DNA of 64,000 nt from Delphinapterus leucas (GCF_002288925.2 NW_022098049.1:2753936-2817935); one strand, 5' to 3'; shown: positions 35,540 to 48,364, numbered from the stretch's first letter. Notes: a model not told the origin generated them from the letters alone. Translations and numbers: made by a program.

Positions 35540-36010
35540 CTTCCAACAAGCAATGCCTCCCTGTGTCCATGCACCTTTGCAATAGGACACTGCTGCTCCT
35601 CACATCAGAAGGGGGAGTCAATTCCTCCATCCCCTTGAATTCGGGCTGGTTTTGTAACTTCTCTTGACCAAGGGAAGATGGCAGAAGTCACATTGTGTAA
35701 GGTCCAGAGTGTAGGCATTATGAGACCTCATGATTCCTACCTTTACTCTCTTGGGACCCAACTGCCACGCCAAGATTTGGCTAGACTACGAAATGGCACT
35801 ACGCAGTGGTGAGAGAGATCCCAGCCTTCCATCTATCTATGCCAAAACCATCTTAAATCCTCCAGCTTCTGCCAACTCACCAGCTGGACTACAGTCACAT
35901 GACTGAACCTAGGCAAAACTAGCAGAGTAATTGCATAGCCAACCCACAGAAATGTGACAGTAAATAATTGGTTTCATCCACTAAATTTTGGAATGATAAA
36001 CAACTGAGAC
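35540..36010. mobile_element. MaLR-like LTR remnant
   Basis: The strings 'ggttttgtaacttctcttgaccaagggaagatggcagaagtcac', 'tctcttgggacccaactgccacgcc' and 'taattggtttcatccactaaattttgg' resemble MLT1-class LTRs. The family is uncertain. Confidence 0.4.
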
Positions 36011-36139
36011 ATCTGTTAAGTACTATAATGGAAGTAAAAAGTGATTTGGGAATAAAGAAGAGTTAGAAATTATTTCCTGCTCAGTGGATAGGGGCTGATG
36101 GTGGTAAAGAAAACTTTACAGTAGTAATGGCTTTTAATG

Positions 36140-37666
36140 CTTTTCCTGTTATTCTTTTTCTTTTGGGGGGGCTGTATTTTATACAGCTTCATTGCAAATA
36201 TTTAAAGTGTAAAATGTGGTGAGTCTTGGCATATGTATACACCTGTAAAGCATCACAATCAAGGCAATGTATGTGTTTCATCACCCCAAAAAGTTTTCTT
36301 GTGACCCCCTTTATAATCCTGCTTGCTGCTCTCTCGCTCCATCCTCAGACAACCAGATATTTGCCATGACTATAGTTTGCATTTTCTAGGATTTTATATA
36401 AGTGGAATCATACAATGTGTACTCTTTTTGTCTTCTTTCTGTCAGCTTGATTATTTTGAGACCCACCCAAGTTGTTGCATGTATCAATAGTTCCTTTTCA
36501 TTGCTAACGTGTATTACATTGTATGGATAGACCACAACTGGTTTATCCATTTTTTCTGTTGACGGACATTTGGGTTGCTTCTATTTTGGAGCTATTACAA
36601 ATAAAGTTGCTATGTACTTTAGTACATATGTGTGGTCATATACATTTATTTCTCTTGCATAAATACCTCAGGATGGAATGGCTAGGTAGTATGATAGGTA
36701 TATGTTTAACTTTTTAAGAACCTGCTAAGTTGACTTCTACAGTGGTTGTACCATGTTAAAATCCTACCAGTAGGATTATGTTCCAGTTGTTGCACATCCT
36801 TGTCAATCCTTGGTATGGTGAGGTTTTTCAGTTTTAGCCATTCTCATGAGTGTGGTGTTAATTTGTATTTTCATGACTAGTGACGCTGAGCGTCTTTTCA
36901 TGTGCTAATATGCCACCTATATATTTTCTTTGGTAAAGTGATTGTTCATATCTTTGGCATATCAACTGTACTCTAATAAAAATTTTTAAAAATCTTTGGC
37001 GTATTTTTATTTTTTACATTATTATTATTAGATATGAGATATAAGAGATTTTATGTATCCTAGATAGAAGTCCTTTCTTGGATATATGTTTTTTGAATAT
37101 TTTCCCCCATTTTATAGTTTGCCTTTTCACTTGATAACAATATCTTTGGAAAAGTAAAAGTTTTTTTAATTTTATTTTGATGAAGTCCATTTTATTGATT
37201 TTTCTTTTTTAGTTCTTGCTTTTTGTATCCCAGCTAAGAAACAACTGACAAACCAATGTTGCTAAGATTTTCTCCTATGTTTTCTTCAAGATGTTTTATA
37301 CTTTTACCTCTTACATTTAGGTCTATAATTCATTTTGAATTTCCTTGTATATTAGTTTAAGGTAAGGGTTGATGTTCATTTGGATTCTTTGTTGTTTTGC
37401 TTTGGGGTTTTTGTGTGTGTGTGTGTGCGCATGTGTGTGTGTGTGTGTATGGATATTGATTTGTTCCAGCATCATTTATTGTAAAAAACTACCATTTCCC
37501 CCACTGAATTGGCTTGGCACTTTTGCTGAAATCAACTGATTATATATACATGGGTCTATTTCTGGACAAATTCCATTGATCCATGTCTATCTTTCTTTTT
37601 CATGTGTCTATCTTTATATTGTCTTGATTACTGTAGCTTCATAGCAATATTAAAATCATTGCCTAC
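36140..37666 (-). mobile_element. Old L1 LINE, antisense, left part
   Basis: Reverse-complement L1 from 3' UTR into ORF2: 'cattgtatggatagaccac', 'gacggacatttgggttgc', 'gtccattttattgattttt', 'catttattgtaaaaaactaccatttcc'. It carries a TG repeat at 37411-37449 and is broken at about 37666 by a sense L1. Confidence 0.85.
37411..37449. repeat. (TG)n imperfect microsatellite
   Basis: A TG run interrupted by CGCA, inside the antisense L1. Confidence 0.9.
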
Positions 37667-37667
37667 A

Positions 37668-38494
37668 GGGAGAAAATATTTGCAAATGATATGATTGATA
37701 AGAGATTAATATCCAAAATATATAAACACCTCATACAACTTAATATTTAAAAAACCCAACTAAAAACTGGGCACAAGACCTGAATAGATATTTTTCCAAA
37801 GAAGACATACAGATGGCCATACAGGGACATGGAAAGATGCTCAACATTGCTAATCATCAGAGAAATGCAAATCAAAACCACAATGAGATACGATCTCACA
37901 CTTGTCAGAATGGCTATCATCAAAAAGACCACAAATAACAAATGCTGGAGAGGATGTGGAGAAAAGGGAACCCTCTTGCACTGTTGGTGGGAATGAAAAC
38001 TGGTGCAGCCACTATGGAGAACAGTATGGAGGTTCCTTAAAAAACTAAAAATAGAACTACCATATGACCCAGCAATTCCACCCCTGGGTATACATCCAAA
38101 GGAAATGAAAACACTAATTCAACAACTTTTTGCAACAACATGGATGGACCTGAAGAATATTATGCTTAGTGAAATAAGTCAGACAGACAAATACTGTATG
38201 TTATCACTTCTATGGGGAATCTAAAAATAAAACAAACTAGTGAGTATAACAAAAAAGAAACAGACTCACAGATATAGATAAGAAACTAGTGATTATCAGT
38301 TGGGAGAGGGGATTAAGAAGTATAAACTACTATGCAGAAAATAAGCTACAAGAATATATTGTATGGTACAGGGAATATAGCCAATATTTTATAACTATAA
38401 ATAGAATATAATCTTTAAAAATTGTGAATCACTATCTTGTATACCTAAAACATACAATATTGTAAATCAACTATACCTCAATAAAATAAATAAA
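37668..38494 (+). mobile_element. L1 LINE 3' end inserted in antisense L1
   Basis: Sense L1: 'gacctgaatagatatttttcc', 'gaaatgcaaatcaaaaccacaatgag', 'caaatgctggagaggatgtgg', 'ggagaacagtatggaggttcc', ending 'caactatacctcaataaaataaataaaag'. It has lost part of ORF2 between about 38115 and 38125. Confidence 0.88.
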
Positions 38495-38960
38495 AGACAG
38501 GAAAATACCCAATACAATTGATTGTTGTATGTTGACCTTGTATCCTGCCACCTTAAGAAATTCATTTATTACTACTAGTAGCTTTTTGGTAGATTAATTA
38601 GGATTTCTGAATTGCAGATGATTGTCCTCTACAAATTAAGATGGTTTTATTTCTTTCTTTCTAATTTGAATGCCATTCATTCATTTAGCTTTGCTGCATG
38701 GGCTAGAACATCCAGTACAATTTGAATAGAAGTGGTAAGAATATATCCTTGCCTTGTTCCTGATCTTAGAGGAAAAGCATTTCAGTCTTTCACTTTAAGT
38801 ATGATGTTAGCTGTGAGTTTTTCATAGATGCTCTTTATTAGGTTGAGGAAGTTCCCTTCTATTTGTAGTTTGCTGAGAATTTTTATCAAGTATGGATGTT
38901 TGTTCCATTGGATTTTTTCTTTCTTTTTTTGCATCTTTTGAGATGGTCATGTAGAGGAAT
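38495..38960 (-). mobile_element. Old L1 LINE, antisense, right part
   Basis: Reverse-complement ORF2: 'ttgaccttgtatcctgccacc', 'ccttgccttgttcctgatcttagaggaaaagcatttcag', 'gtatgatgttagctgtgag'. It is the same orientation and plausibly the same element as 36140-37666, with some ORF2 missing between. Confidence 0.85.
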
Positions 38961-39338
38961 TAAGTCCTTAAATACCAGTGATTGTTATCCTTACACCCAC
39001 TCCCAGCCACCTTTAGAGTTCTGTCCTTGGACCTCCTCTCTTATGTTCTACAAAATGAAAAGACCTGTACATTATAATAGCTTTAACTAAATTCTGCGTG
39101 TAAATAACTTCCAAGCATATATGTTTCATCACAAATTCTCAACTGAAATTGAGACCAATATTTTCACCTTCTAAATGTACTTTATCTACCAGGTTATCCT
39201 CCACATACATCTATGAAGATAAATATGTGTAAGATAAAAATTCCATGTCTATTCTCTTCAGTTAACTGACATTGAATTAAATAGAATCCTTAATATGAAT
39301 TTATACCTTTGTATACCAACGAATATCTTTTAAATGTA

Positions 39339-39483
39339 GGGAATTCTCTGGCAGTCCAGTGGTTAGGACTCCGCACTTTCCCTGCCGAAGACGTGGGTTC
39401 AATCCCTGGTCGGGGATCCAAGATCCCACAAGCTGCTGGTGCGGCCAAAAAATAATTAATTAAAAAAAAAGTCTTCATTAAAA
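39339..39483 (+). mobile_element. Short tRNA-derived SINE (CHR-related)
   Basis: Starts 'gggaattctctggcagtccagtgg', has 'gggttcaatccctgg' and an A-rich tail. 17-bp target-site duplication aatatcttttaaatgta, one mismatch, at 39322-39338 and 39484-39500. Confidence 0.94.
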
Positions 39484-39560
39484 AATATCTTTCAAATGTA
39501 AAATCAGAAAAAGTAAGTCTGAAAAAATTTTTTAAAATACTAAAGCCAAAACATTATAAC

Positions 39561-39790
39561 GCAGGGTTTCTTAATCTTGGTACTATTGACATTTTGTGCT
39601 AGATGATTTCTTATTATGGGGGCTGCCCTGTGCATTGTAGATATTTATCAGCATCCTTGGCATCAAACCCCCTAAATGCCAGTAGCACCCGCTATCCACC
39701 CCTCAGTTATGATAGCCAGAAATGTCTCCAGATGTTACCAAATATCCCCTGGGGAGGCGGCAAAATCATTCCCAGTTTGAGAACTACTGA
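39561..39790 (-). mobile_element. MER20 DNA transposon, near complete
   Basis: From 'gcagggtttcttaatcttgg' to 'cagtttgagaactactg' with both inverted ends and the internal 'aaatgtctccagatgttacc'. Relative of the 6935-7135 copy. Confidence 0.88.
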
Positions 39791-40129
39791 TGGTAGTTAC
39801 TTGCAACAGATCAATGCTTACATAGAGATCAACTAGAAGAACCATTTTTAAAATCTGCTTGAAGGCATTGGGGGGCCTCTAAGAAACTAGGATATGATGG
39901 GTCTCCACTGCCTTCAAATAAATAAGCTGGGTGATGTGGTGGTGGATTTAATAATTTATAGCAACCAGTGATAGCCGTGTTGCTCATTCTTTCCCTTTCT
40001 GAAAAGAAATTGTTATTGCATACTGGAGGTATAAGGGCAGATACTTTTTTCACTTATAGGTTATCCGATACCAGAGTCAGTTTAAGACATTATAGAAAAA
40101 ATGGCACATTCCCAGAGTTGAGTGCAGTC

Positions 40130-40620
40130 ATTGCATGTAAACTTGAGCCCAATCCCTTGTGGTTGGGTAGTCTTCCAAGATGCCCTCCCTTCTTCCAATT
40201 TTTGGCTATACACTTGGCCATACAGAATGGAGAGATTTACAAGTATCTCTTTCAGCTTAGTGTGTTCATGTAATAGAGGTCTGATAGATAAGTAGATGAC
40301 TCATGTGGTAACTTAAAAGTTGGTTAAGCCCTTCACCTTTCTTTTTAGTTCCTTCCTCCTGGGTAGAGTATGGATATGATAGCTGGGGCTGAAGCAGCCA
40401 CTTCAGATCATGAAGTGACTTTGTGTATAAAAGCTACACATGATGAAGCAGGAGGATGTGAATCTGGGTCTCTAATTTGTGGAGCATAACCTTTATACTC
40501 ACCCTGGGAAACATGCCACAATAACTTTATATAAGAGAAATAAATTTCCATCTCATTTCGGCTGCTGTTATTTTGGGGGTCTATTACTTATAGCTAAACC
40601 TAATCTAAACTAACTAGAAA
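40130..40620. mobile_element. MaLR-like LTR remnant
   Basis: The strings 'gagtatggatatgatagctggggctgaagcagcc', 'gaagcaggaggatgtgaatctggg' and 'gctgctgttattttgggggtctattact...aacctaatctaaactaac' follow the MLT1 LTR pattern. Confidence 0.55.
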
Positions 40621-42240
40621 AGTTCAGGGCAGTGGTTCTCAAAGTATAGAAGTGTGGTCTGAAGGCTCCTGATTTTTTTAGGGAGTTCATGGGTAGAAGA
40701 CAAACCACAAACCAATCAACTTGAAGCAAAATGTGTGAAGTTCAGAAGTGATACAGAACGTGACATAGGAAGTGATAGAGTTTTTATACAGTCCTGATAC
40801 AGAATGGGTTGGGAGTCAAGCCAGAATTCAAATATCTAGAGGGAAGAGCACAGTGATGTGGGTAGTGATTCACTCTTTAAACAAATCTCTATTGTACATG
40901 TACCGTGTGTCAGGCACTGTACGGAGCATTAAGTATAGAGATGTAAGCAAGACAGATGAGATCCCATCCTCTGGGGCACTGACATTTAAAGCACAACTAG
41001 TCAGATCTTTTTCCTCTTATGAAATGTGGGCTCTTTACCTCAGTCGGTATGGAAGAAAGAACAGTTAAAGCTGTTAACAATTAAAGAATGAACTAAATTG
41101 AGATTTGTTCTTGTTCTCCCAAGTAGGGGTTGGGAAGAAAATGTTTGATTTATATGCTTTTAAAGTAACAGTGTGGGACATAAAATACATTCTAAAAACT
41201 GCACTTTCCGTTTCCATCAGTCTGAGGTTGAGGAAAAGAAGAGAAAATAGGGAAGAGAAAAAATACATTTGAGACATAAAGGAGACAGATAATGACACAC
41301 TGCAGAATCGATACTGCAGAGCAAGAATGGTGGGGGAGGGGAGGTTGATATGGAAAAGGAAAAATCTTAATTTTAATTAAGGTGCCTAACAGCTTTCTTT
41401 GACTCAACTACCTCTGTTAAACTCCACTTATATCTTGCATCTGCATAAATATTTTATAAGTGGTAAAGCACTATATAAATGTATAGCCTTCATATTATTA
41501 GCAGATACCAAATCTTTACTGAATTTCACAGTTCTCACAGAAAATTCCTTTATAGTACAGTTTTTGAGGGTTCCCCCCATCTCCCCCTGAAAGTAGTTCC
41601 TTTGAGTTTAACTCTTCAGTCACCATTCTCACATTTTACTCATTTAAACAAAGGTTTGACTTGTAGTTGTGGAGAAATTATATAATCTACCATATGCTTA
41701 CTCCATCTTTTTAATCTTTAAAAGTCAATAAAAAATTGCTGAAATTTCTTTCATTCATAAACTTATCAATAGCATTAACCTATGTATGACATTATAAAAT
41801 TTCATATAAGTACCAATACAAAACACCATGTGCTTCATATGGCTGTCAGTATAAGATCAATAGATCCTGAAAGTTTGGAAGCTTCAAAATTAAAATGTAA
41901 CAAGTTCCTGCTTTAATTACTACATCATTTCTAAATGTTAAAGGAGAGAAACTAATTTCAGTGTTACAACCCATATGTCAATAACATTCATTCCTTTGGT
42001 AAAAACAAGTGATCTGTTAGTAAGGTTTCATTATGAGCACACAACAAAACCCTAAATTATTTGCTGATAGGTTGGTTATCCACTGACTTTATGAATTCTA
42101 GGATAGCTTCCCCATGCTTCTGAGTCATTTCCGTTTACTACTGTAATATGCAGGGGTATTAATCTTAATATTTAAATATTAATATTTAGGCTTAATTCAG
42201 AAAACATGAATAATCAAAACAAACAAGAAAACTTCTTACA
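40621..42240. other. Intergenic DNA, no gene supported
   Basis: A possible transposon end (gcagtggttctcaaagt) starts at about 40630. The frame at 40772-41068 is not recognisable. Confidence 0.4.
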
Positions 42241-42244
42241 TGCA

Positions 42245-42840
42245 ATCCCACTCCTGGGCATATATCCGGAGAGAACCATAATTCGAAAAGATACATGCAC
42301 CCCAATATTCATTGCAGCACTATTTACAATAGCCAGGACATGGAAACAACCAATTGTCTATCAACAGACAAATGAATAAAGAAGATGTGGTATATTTCTA
42401 CAATGGAATACTACTCAGCCATAAAAAAGAATGAAATAATGCCATTTGCAGCAATATGGATGCACCTAGAGATTATCATACTAAGTGAAGTAAGCCAGAC
42501 AAATATCATATGATATGGCTTATATGTGGAATCTAAAAAAAGATACAGATGAACTTATATACAAAACAAACAGACCCACAGACGTAGAAAACAAACTTAT
42601 GGTTACCAAAGTGGAAAGGAGGCAGGGAGTTTGGGATTAACATAAACACACTACTATATATAAAATAGATAACCAACAAGGACCTACTGTATAGCACAGA
42701 GAACTACACTCAATATTTTATAATAAACTATAAGGGAAAAGAATCTGAAAAAAAAATATAAAACTGAATCACTGTGCTGTACACCTGAAACTAACACAAC
42801 GTCGTAAATCAACTATACTTCAGTAAAAAAAAAAAAAAAA
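42245..42840 (+). mobile_element. L1 LINE 3' end, 5'-truncated
   Basis: The strings 'caatcccactcctgggcatat', 'gtatagcacagagaactacactcaatattttataataaac', 'caactatacttcag' and a poly(A) tail mark it. Similar flanks (cttacatgcaat and cttacaatgcat) suggest the target-site duplication. Confidence 0.92.
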
Positions 42841-42954
42841 ATCTTACAATGCATTCCAAGCTGAAATATATTTCATATGGTGGGGATTTTCTTAACACCA
42901 ACTTCCTAGAATGTAGCATGATACCTTCTCTTCCCAGATATCTGTGTTGTGTAT

Positions 42955-43215
42955 GTTTTCACTTCTTTCAGGTCTTCCCTGACCACCCTGTATAAAAATA
43001 AGCCCCCACATATGACCACCGGTGCTTTCCACCCGCCTTGTTTCATTTATCTCTGCAGAACTTATCACCACTATTTAAGTGTACACTTGCTTTCCTATAT
43101 TCTCCTCCCCAACTCATGCCCCCCACAGAATAACCTTCATGAGAATACAGATGTTCTGGCTGTTCATTCAGAGCCTTGAACAGTTCCTAGTACATAATAT
43201 GCAACCAAAAACACA
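42955..43215 (+). mobile_element. L2 LINE 3' end
   Basis: The strings 'ttcaggtcttccctgaccaccctgtataaaa', 'cttatcaccactatttaag' and 'gagccttgaacagttcctagtacata' fit the L2 terminus. Confidence 0.65.
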
Positions 43216-43369
43216 GGAGTTGTTAAATGGACTTGGAGATTTTGAGTACAATTCCCTTAAGTTGTAAGTGAGAAAATAACTCCATAAATATAGAGGCAGA
43301 AAGGAACCTGAACAGAGAACAGACATTACGGAGTCCATGCAACTGATGTCCCAACTGCATAGTAAGTAG

Positions 43370-43590
43370 TTCAGAACACAAACTTCACACTTGGACAAAA
43401 CCAGACTCTAGTCCGCTTATGAATAGTGACACCCTGGGCAAACTACCCTTTCCATGTCTCAATTCACCCGATACGAAATAGGGATGATAACAGCACCAAC
43501 TTAACATTGTTATTACAGTGATTAAATGTGATTATGTATGTAAAATACTACAGTACATAGCAACAAATAAGTACTTAATAAAAGGGAGCT
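43370..43590 (+). repeat. MIR SINE, near full length
   Basis: The strings 'ccctgggcaaactaccctttccatgtctcaattcacc', 'gggatgataacagcaccaac' and 'atgtgattatgtatgtaaaatac' follow MIR order. Confidence 0.65.
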
Positions 43591-43599
43591 AACATTATA

Positions 43600-46500
43600 T
43601 TTACCATCATCATCACCATTGACAACATCATCACCTCACTCAGGCTCCACAGATTGTTTTCTAATATTTCCCAAATAATTTATGGTAAGACTGACTATCT
43701 AGCTTCTAAGAAGCAGAAAATTAAAGAAGCAGAAAATTAAAGAGAGAGAGAGCAATTGCCAGAAGTGACAGCAGCAAAAAAATGGGAGGAAAATGAAAAA
43801 CTATAAAAACCAGATTCCCAAGGTACTGCATTACAGCACAGTAACAATGTCCATAAAGATGACACTTAGCCACTAAGAAAAAGATTACATTATATTACAT
43901 TTAATACACTCGTAAGATGGCAAGAAAATATAATTCTAAAATTAGGAAGACTTACTTCAAAATGGTTTACCTGAATTTTTGGTGTAAAAGATAAACTTTC
44001 ATTACCTTCAAAATTCATCTTCTGGAAAAACAGAATAAAGTAAATGAGGTGTTATTATACAGAAGGCTTGGATATCTCTGCTGTAAATAAATACCCATCA
44101 GTGTAATTTTCGCCAATCTCTCTATCTAAAGCTTTTTTGACATCCTATTAAAGATCAAATTATCTCAATATGGGAATCATCCTTCTCTCATAATGTGTAA
44201 TGTTGTATCTCAAGTGTGGACTTCAGGGAAATGGTAAATAGTTCCATTTTACTGTCTCAGTGTCATTGCTACAACCCTGTAACAAATCTGCATTTATTAA
44301 TCCTGTTTCTTTTAAGCTACAGAATAACCAGGGTTTTCTGAGATTAAGAAGAAAATCAAATTTCAAAATCAAAACCACATTCCAACATTTCTTAAAAGGT
44401 ATTTTTCTTTGTTCAATTCCTTTGTAAAAACATTGGTCACCATTTAACATACAGTGCCAACAAAATGCACTTAATTTACATGCATAAACAAGTCAATAAA
44501 TCATAATACACAGACAATATGAATTTCAAACGAAGAGTACTGACACAGCTCATGTTGCATTTAACCATAGTTATAGTTGCTCCCAAAAAAGAAATAGCTA
44601 ATATGAGAAATAAGAATTCCAGTTTCAATCTGAAATAAAATTCCTCGTGACAAGTAATATGAAACAATGATTATATGAAGTCATTACCTTAAAGGGAACC
44701 ATTTTTCAGAAGTCACTTTGTGCAAAGCACCATACTAGTATATAGAATAAGATCTTGAAAAAAATGTGTACCTTAGGTTAAGGACAAAAGGGCTCCATTT
44801 TTTTTTAAACTAATTACCTGAATGATGCAAATTTTTATTGTGTCCATAGATTAAAATACTTTTCAATATGAAGGTTATATATTCCATATTTTGACATTTT
44901 AAATAATTCTACAGACGCTCAGCTAAAAAGATTCTGTAGGACTGGGTTATTTTCACGAGCAAAAAAAATAAAAGCACTAATCAAAAGCCCTTTCTAAACT
45001 CACAGGCAAAGTTTCTGGATATGGGATTTAATTAATAAAAAGAAAATTTAAGCACCACAATAAAATATGTTTTTAGAGAACAGAAAGGACTGGCATTACA
45101 GTTAGGGACAAAAACACTTAAACATTTACCAAAAAAAAAAAAAATTTTTTTTTTTAAATAATCACTCTAATCCTATCATCTGAAATAATAAAAAAAAATT
45201 TTGGTGTGTCTGTGGTATTATGTGGAAGATACAAACCACAGTTCTATTTAAAACATTAAGTTTTATAATTCTAATTTGATCAAATGAGACTGTCATAGTA
45301 TTTGTACATAATAAGAATGTTATATATTTATTTTTATTTTCTATGATTTATTTTTTCCCTCAAAAATCTATGATTAAAGGATACCATTAAAATCATTTTG
45401 AAGTACACAGAAGAGAATTTATGACAAATTGCCTTGTGAGAAAAAACAGCTCCTCTGAAAATAAAACCTCAAAGTAAATATGTGCAAATAAAACTTTAAA
45501 AATAAGATAGCTGTAAATAGAGCCATCTTTAAGTTTCCCTTCTTTTGCATCTATTTAGCAAAATAAATAATTTCAGTGGCCCAAATAGTAATTTTAATTT
45601 CTGTTTTTCTCCTCCATGATGTGTTCAACAACTCTTACAATTAAGAGTAATTTTTTAGCCTGTGTAACAGACCACATGCTAACAAACTTTAAGGTTCATA
45701 AAATTAAAATTTATGATTCACAAGTATAGATATGAATCCTATCTATGCCTAAATCAGATACACAAGACTGGACATAAGTAACTTCAATCTAAAATATGAT
45801 TTAAACACCACAAAAAAAGAAAAGGGACCAAAAAAGGGAGCAAGAATTTCTCCTCATATGTCTTTTGACCACTAGGCTATATATAACAAAAAGCAAAATA
45901 TAAAATATTTATTTTTCACCTCAAAAGAAGTTATCCAGAAATAAAATCTGCTAAAGAAGATATAACAATGTCAAAATTATGAGTACTCAAACTCATTCAA
46001 TTCAGATGAGAAGACATTTGTGGGGGGAAAAGCCTTCCCAAACAGTATTATTTGTATTTTATTAACCTTACAAATATCACCTCAACTTCACCACTCATAC
46101 CATAAACCTTCTTGACAGTTTCCATTTTATACTAATGTGAAAAAAAATTTTTTTAGCCTCTTAATTTTCCAAGTGTCATGTCAAACCCCTTAGTTCACAC
46201 ATTAATTCCACAATCCCCATTAAAAATACTCTAAAATGGGCTTCCCTGGTGGCGCAGTGGTTGGGAGTCCGCCTGCCGATGAGGGGGACATGGGTTCTTG
46301 CCCAGGTCCGGGAAGATCCCACATTCTGCGGAGTGGCTGGGCCCGTGAGCCATGGCCGCTGAGCCTGTGCGTCCGGAGCCCGTGCTCCGCAACGGGAGAG
46401 GCCACAACAGTGAGAGGCCCATGTACTGCAAAAACAACAAAAAAACCCAAAATACTCTAAAATAATGACTTTCCCTTAGGAGTCAGAAATCACTATGTAA

Positions 46501-47228
46501 TTATTCAAAACTGAGAAATTAAATTGGTAAAAAAAACAATTCAAAATAATACACTTGTTAACATATATGGTTTTATGTGGTAGGGAGACCACATAATTGT
46601 TCATCCTGATTAATCTCCGGCTCTTGAGACAATAAGGTCTGAAAATTAAAATGAGTGATAGGTACTTAAAATACTTAAAGTCTCTGTCCATTTTGAATAG
46701 ATGTGAGAGTTTTTTTTTAAATGACTGAAATGATTGTAAATGTTTACTGTGAAACAGTACAAAATTGATGTTGCCAAAAAGAGTAAAAAAAATCTTTAAC
46801 TGATGTTAAACATCTTAAGTAATTTGGAAAAAATCTTAAGGTTGAATTGTAACTATAAGGGAACAACAACAGAAAATGCGTTCATGCATGTACACGTGGT
46901 AAGTAACAAATAGGCAAACCCCAAGTCAGCACAGCACATCAATGACTGATACTTAAATGATATTTTGGTATATAAAGAAAGAAAAAGAAAAGGTAAAATG
47001 TTGACTGCCATTGATGAAAAAGCATATCAACAATTTACACAAAATTTTTTTTAAAAAGATGTCCCAAGAAAACCAAGCCACAATAAGTTAGTGTTTTCCA
47101 TAATACATGCTGAATTAGTTGATCCCATATCTATGCACTGTTACTGTCTTAATTCCTAAATGTTGTGACAGCATATTTAATAATTGAGGTACATTAGTTT
47201 ACATCTTTTTATAGGTATCCTAAGAGAG
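43600..47228 (-). other. TMEM65: Probable TMEM65 3' UTR and downstream flank
   Basis: This AT-rich stretch follows the TMEM65 stop codon in gene orientation. It is nearly free of old repeats, unlike the DNA to its left, which suits a long 3' UTR. Several minus-strand AATAAA hexamers are present, read as tttatt on the plus strand near 46058, 45908, 45347, 45327, 44834 and 44293. I cannot tell which is used, so the left limit is arbitrary. A young SINE interrupts it at 46238-46448. Confidence 0.5.
46238..46448 (+). mobile_element. Young CHR-type SINE, cetacean short subfamily
   Basis: Same short subfamily as 31856-32064 with 'gtggctgggcccgtgagccatggccgctgagcc' and 'caacgggagaggccacaacag'. 15-bp perfect target-site duplication aaaatactctaaaat at 46223-46237 and 46449-46463. 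It lies antisense within the likely TMEM65 3' UTR. Confidence 0.96.
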
Positions 47229-47330
47229 TTAATTTTTCTTTTCCAGTTTTTCATCATCTTCACCGCCTCCAAAGAAAATCAAAGGAAACATTCCTAGAAT
47301 GCAGCCAATAGTCACCCCAACAGCTTTGCC
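47229..47330 (-). CDS. TMEM65: TMEM65 last coding exon 7 with stop codon (102 bp)
   Basis: Following acceptor gtttccatag, the exon reads GKAVGVTIGCILGMFPLIFF, then GGGEDDEKLEKKN and a TAA stop at 47229-47231. It holds the third membrane segment with a GxxxG-like glycine pattern, followed by an acidic then lysine-rich tail. The tail differs from the human ending (from memory EEDEKLETKS) at several positions while keeping its length within a residue or so. The stop is in frame with no sign of frameshift. Confidence 0.96.
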   Translation of the reverse strand, partial: GKAVGVTIGCILGMFPLIFFGGGEDDEKLEKKN

Positions 47331-47574
47331 CTATGGAAACAAAAGAAAAGATTTTTTGACAGTTAACTTACCCCTGTAAGAGGAATCCTTGCTTAAGTAT
47401 CTGATAAAAATTACTATGTACTAAAAAATTCAACTGTGACTGTATTTCTTCTGATCATAGTAACTTAAATATAATAATAATGTACAAAAGGTTCTAGAAC
47501 AAATAATATGTAAAGTTCAAAGCAACAAGGAAAAAAAATTTTTTTTCAAATTGCCATAGAAATAACACTAGAGG

Positions 47575-47925
47575 GGCTTCCCTGGTGGTGCAGTGGTTAA
47601 GAATCCACCTGCCAATGCAGGGGACACGGGTTCAAGCTCTGGTCCGAGAAGATCCCACATGCTGCGGAGCAACTAAGCCCATGCGCCAACTACTGAGCCC
47701 GCATGCCACAACTACTGAAGCCCGCACACCTAGAGCCCGTGCTCCGCAACAAGAGAAGCCACTGCAATGAGAAGGCTGCGCACTGCAACAAAGAGTAGTC
47801 CCCGCTCACTGCAACTAGAGAAAACCCACGCACAGCAATGAAGACCCAATGCAGCCAAAAATAAATAAATAAATTTATTTTAAAAAATAAATTAATAAAT
47901 TTATTTTAAAAAATAAATTAACATT
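47575..47925 (+). mobile_element. CHR-type SINE in TMEM65 intron 6
   Basis: Long-form element from 'ggcttccctggtggtgcagtgg' through 'caacaagagaagccactgcaatgagaagg' to an expanded AAATAAATTTATTTT tail. Antisense to the gene. The target-site duplication is unclear. Confidence 0.92.
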
Positions 47926-48238
47926 AAAGAAGTATTCAAGTAGAAAAACACTTTTTAAAAATGTCAGAGATAGGAAGAAAGGAAATATCTCACCAAGTAC
48001 TCTCAATATATTTGGATTTGCTGCCCTTTGTATATATTCCTTTTCAATATTTATCCCCATGTACACCTAATTATATGTAGGTCTAATCATTATGTAAACA
48101 TAGCTTTGTTTTCTGCCTTATTCCTTCCCCCCCACAGTCACACATGTTATAATAAACTCCTTTCCAAACTGTTTCATAAACTTAATAAAAAAACTTCTAA
48201 ATTCCACTGAATTGATGGCCCTATAATCTACGTAAAGC

Positions 48239-48364
48239 TCTTTTTTTTTTTTCTCCCGGCCACAACGCGTGGCTTGTGGGACCCTTGTTCCCTGAGCAGA
48301 GATTAAACCCGGGCCCCATGCAATGGAAGCACTGAGTCCTAACCGCTGGACCACCAGGGAATTC
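48239..48364 (-). mobile_element. Short tRNA-derived SINE in TMEM65 intron 6
   Basis: Reverse-complement: poly(T), 'ccggccacaacgcgtggc', 'ttaaacccgggccccatgcaatgg', 'ctggaccaccagggaatt'. Sense to the gene. Confidence 0.88.
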
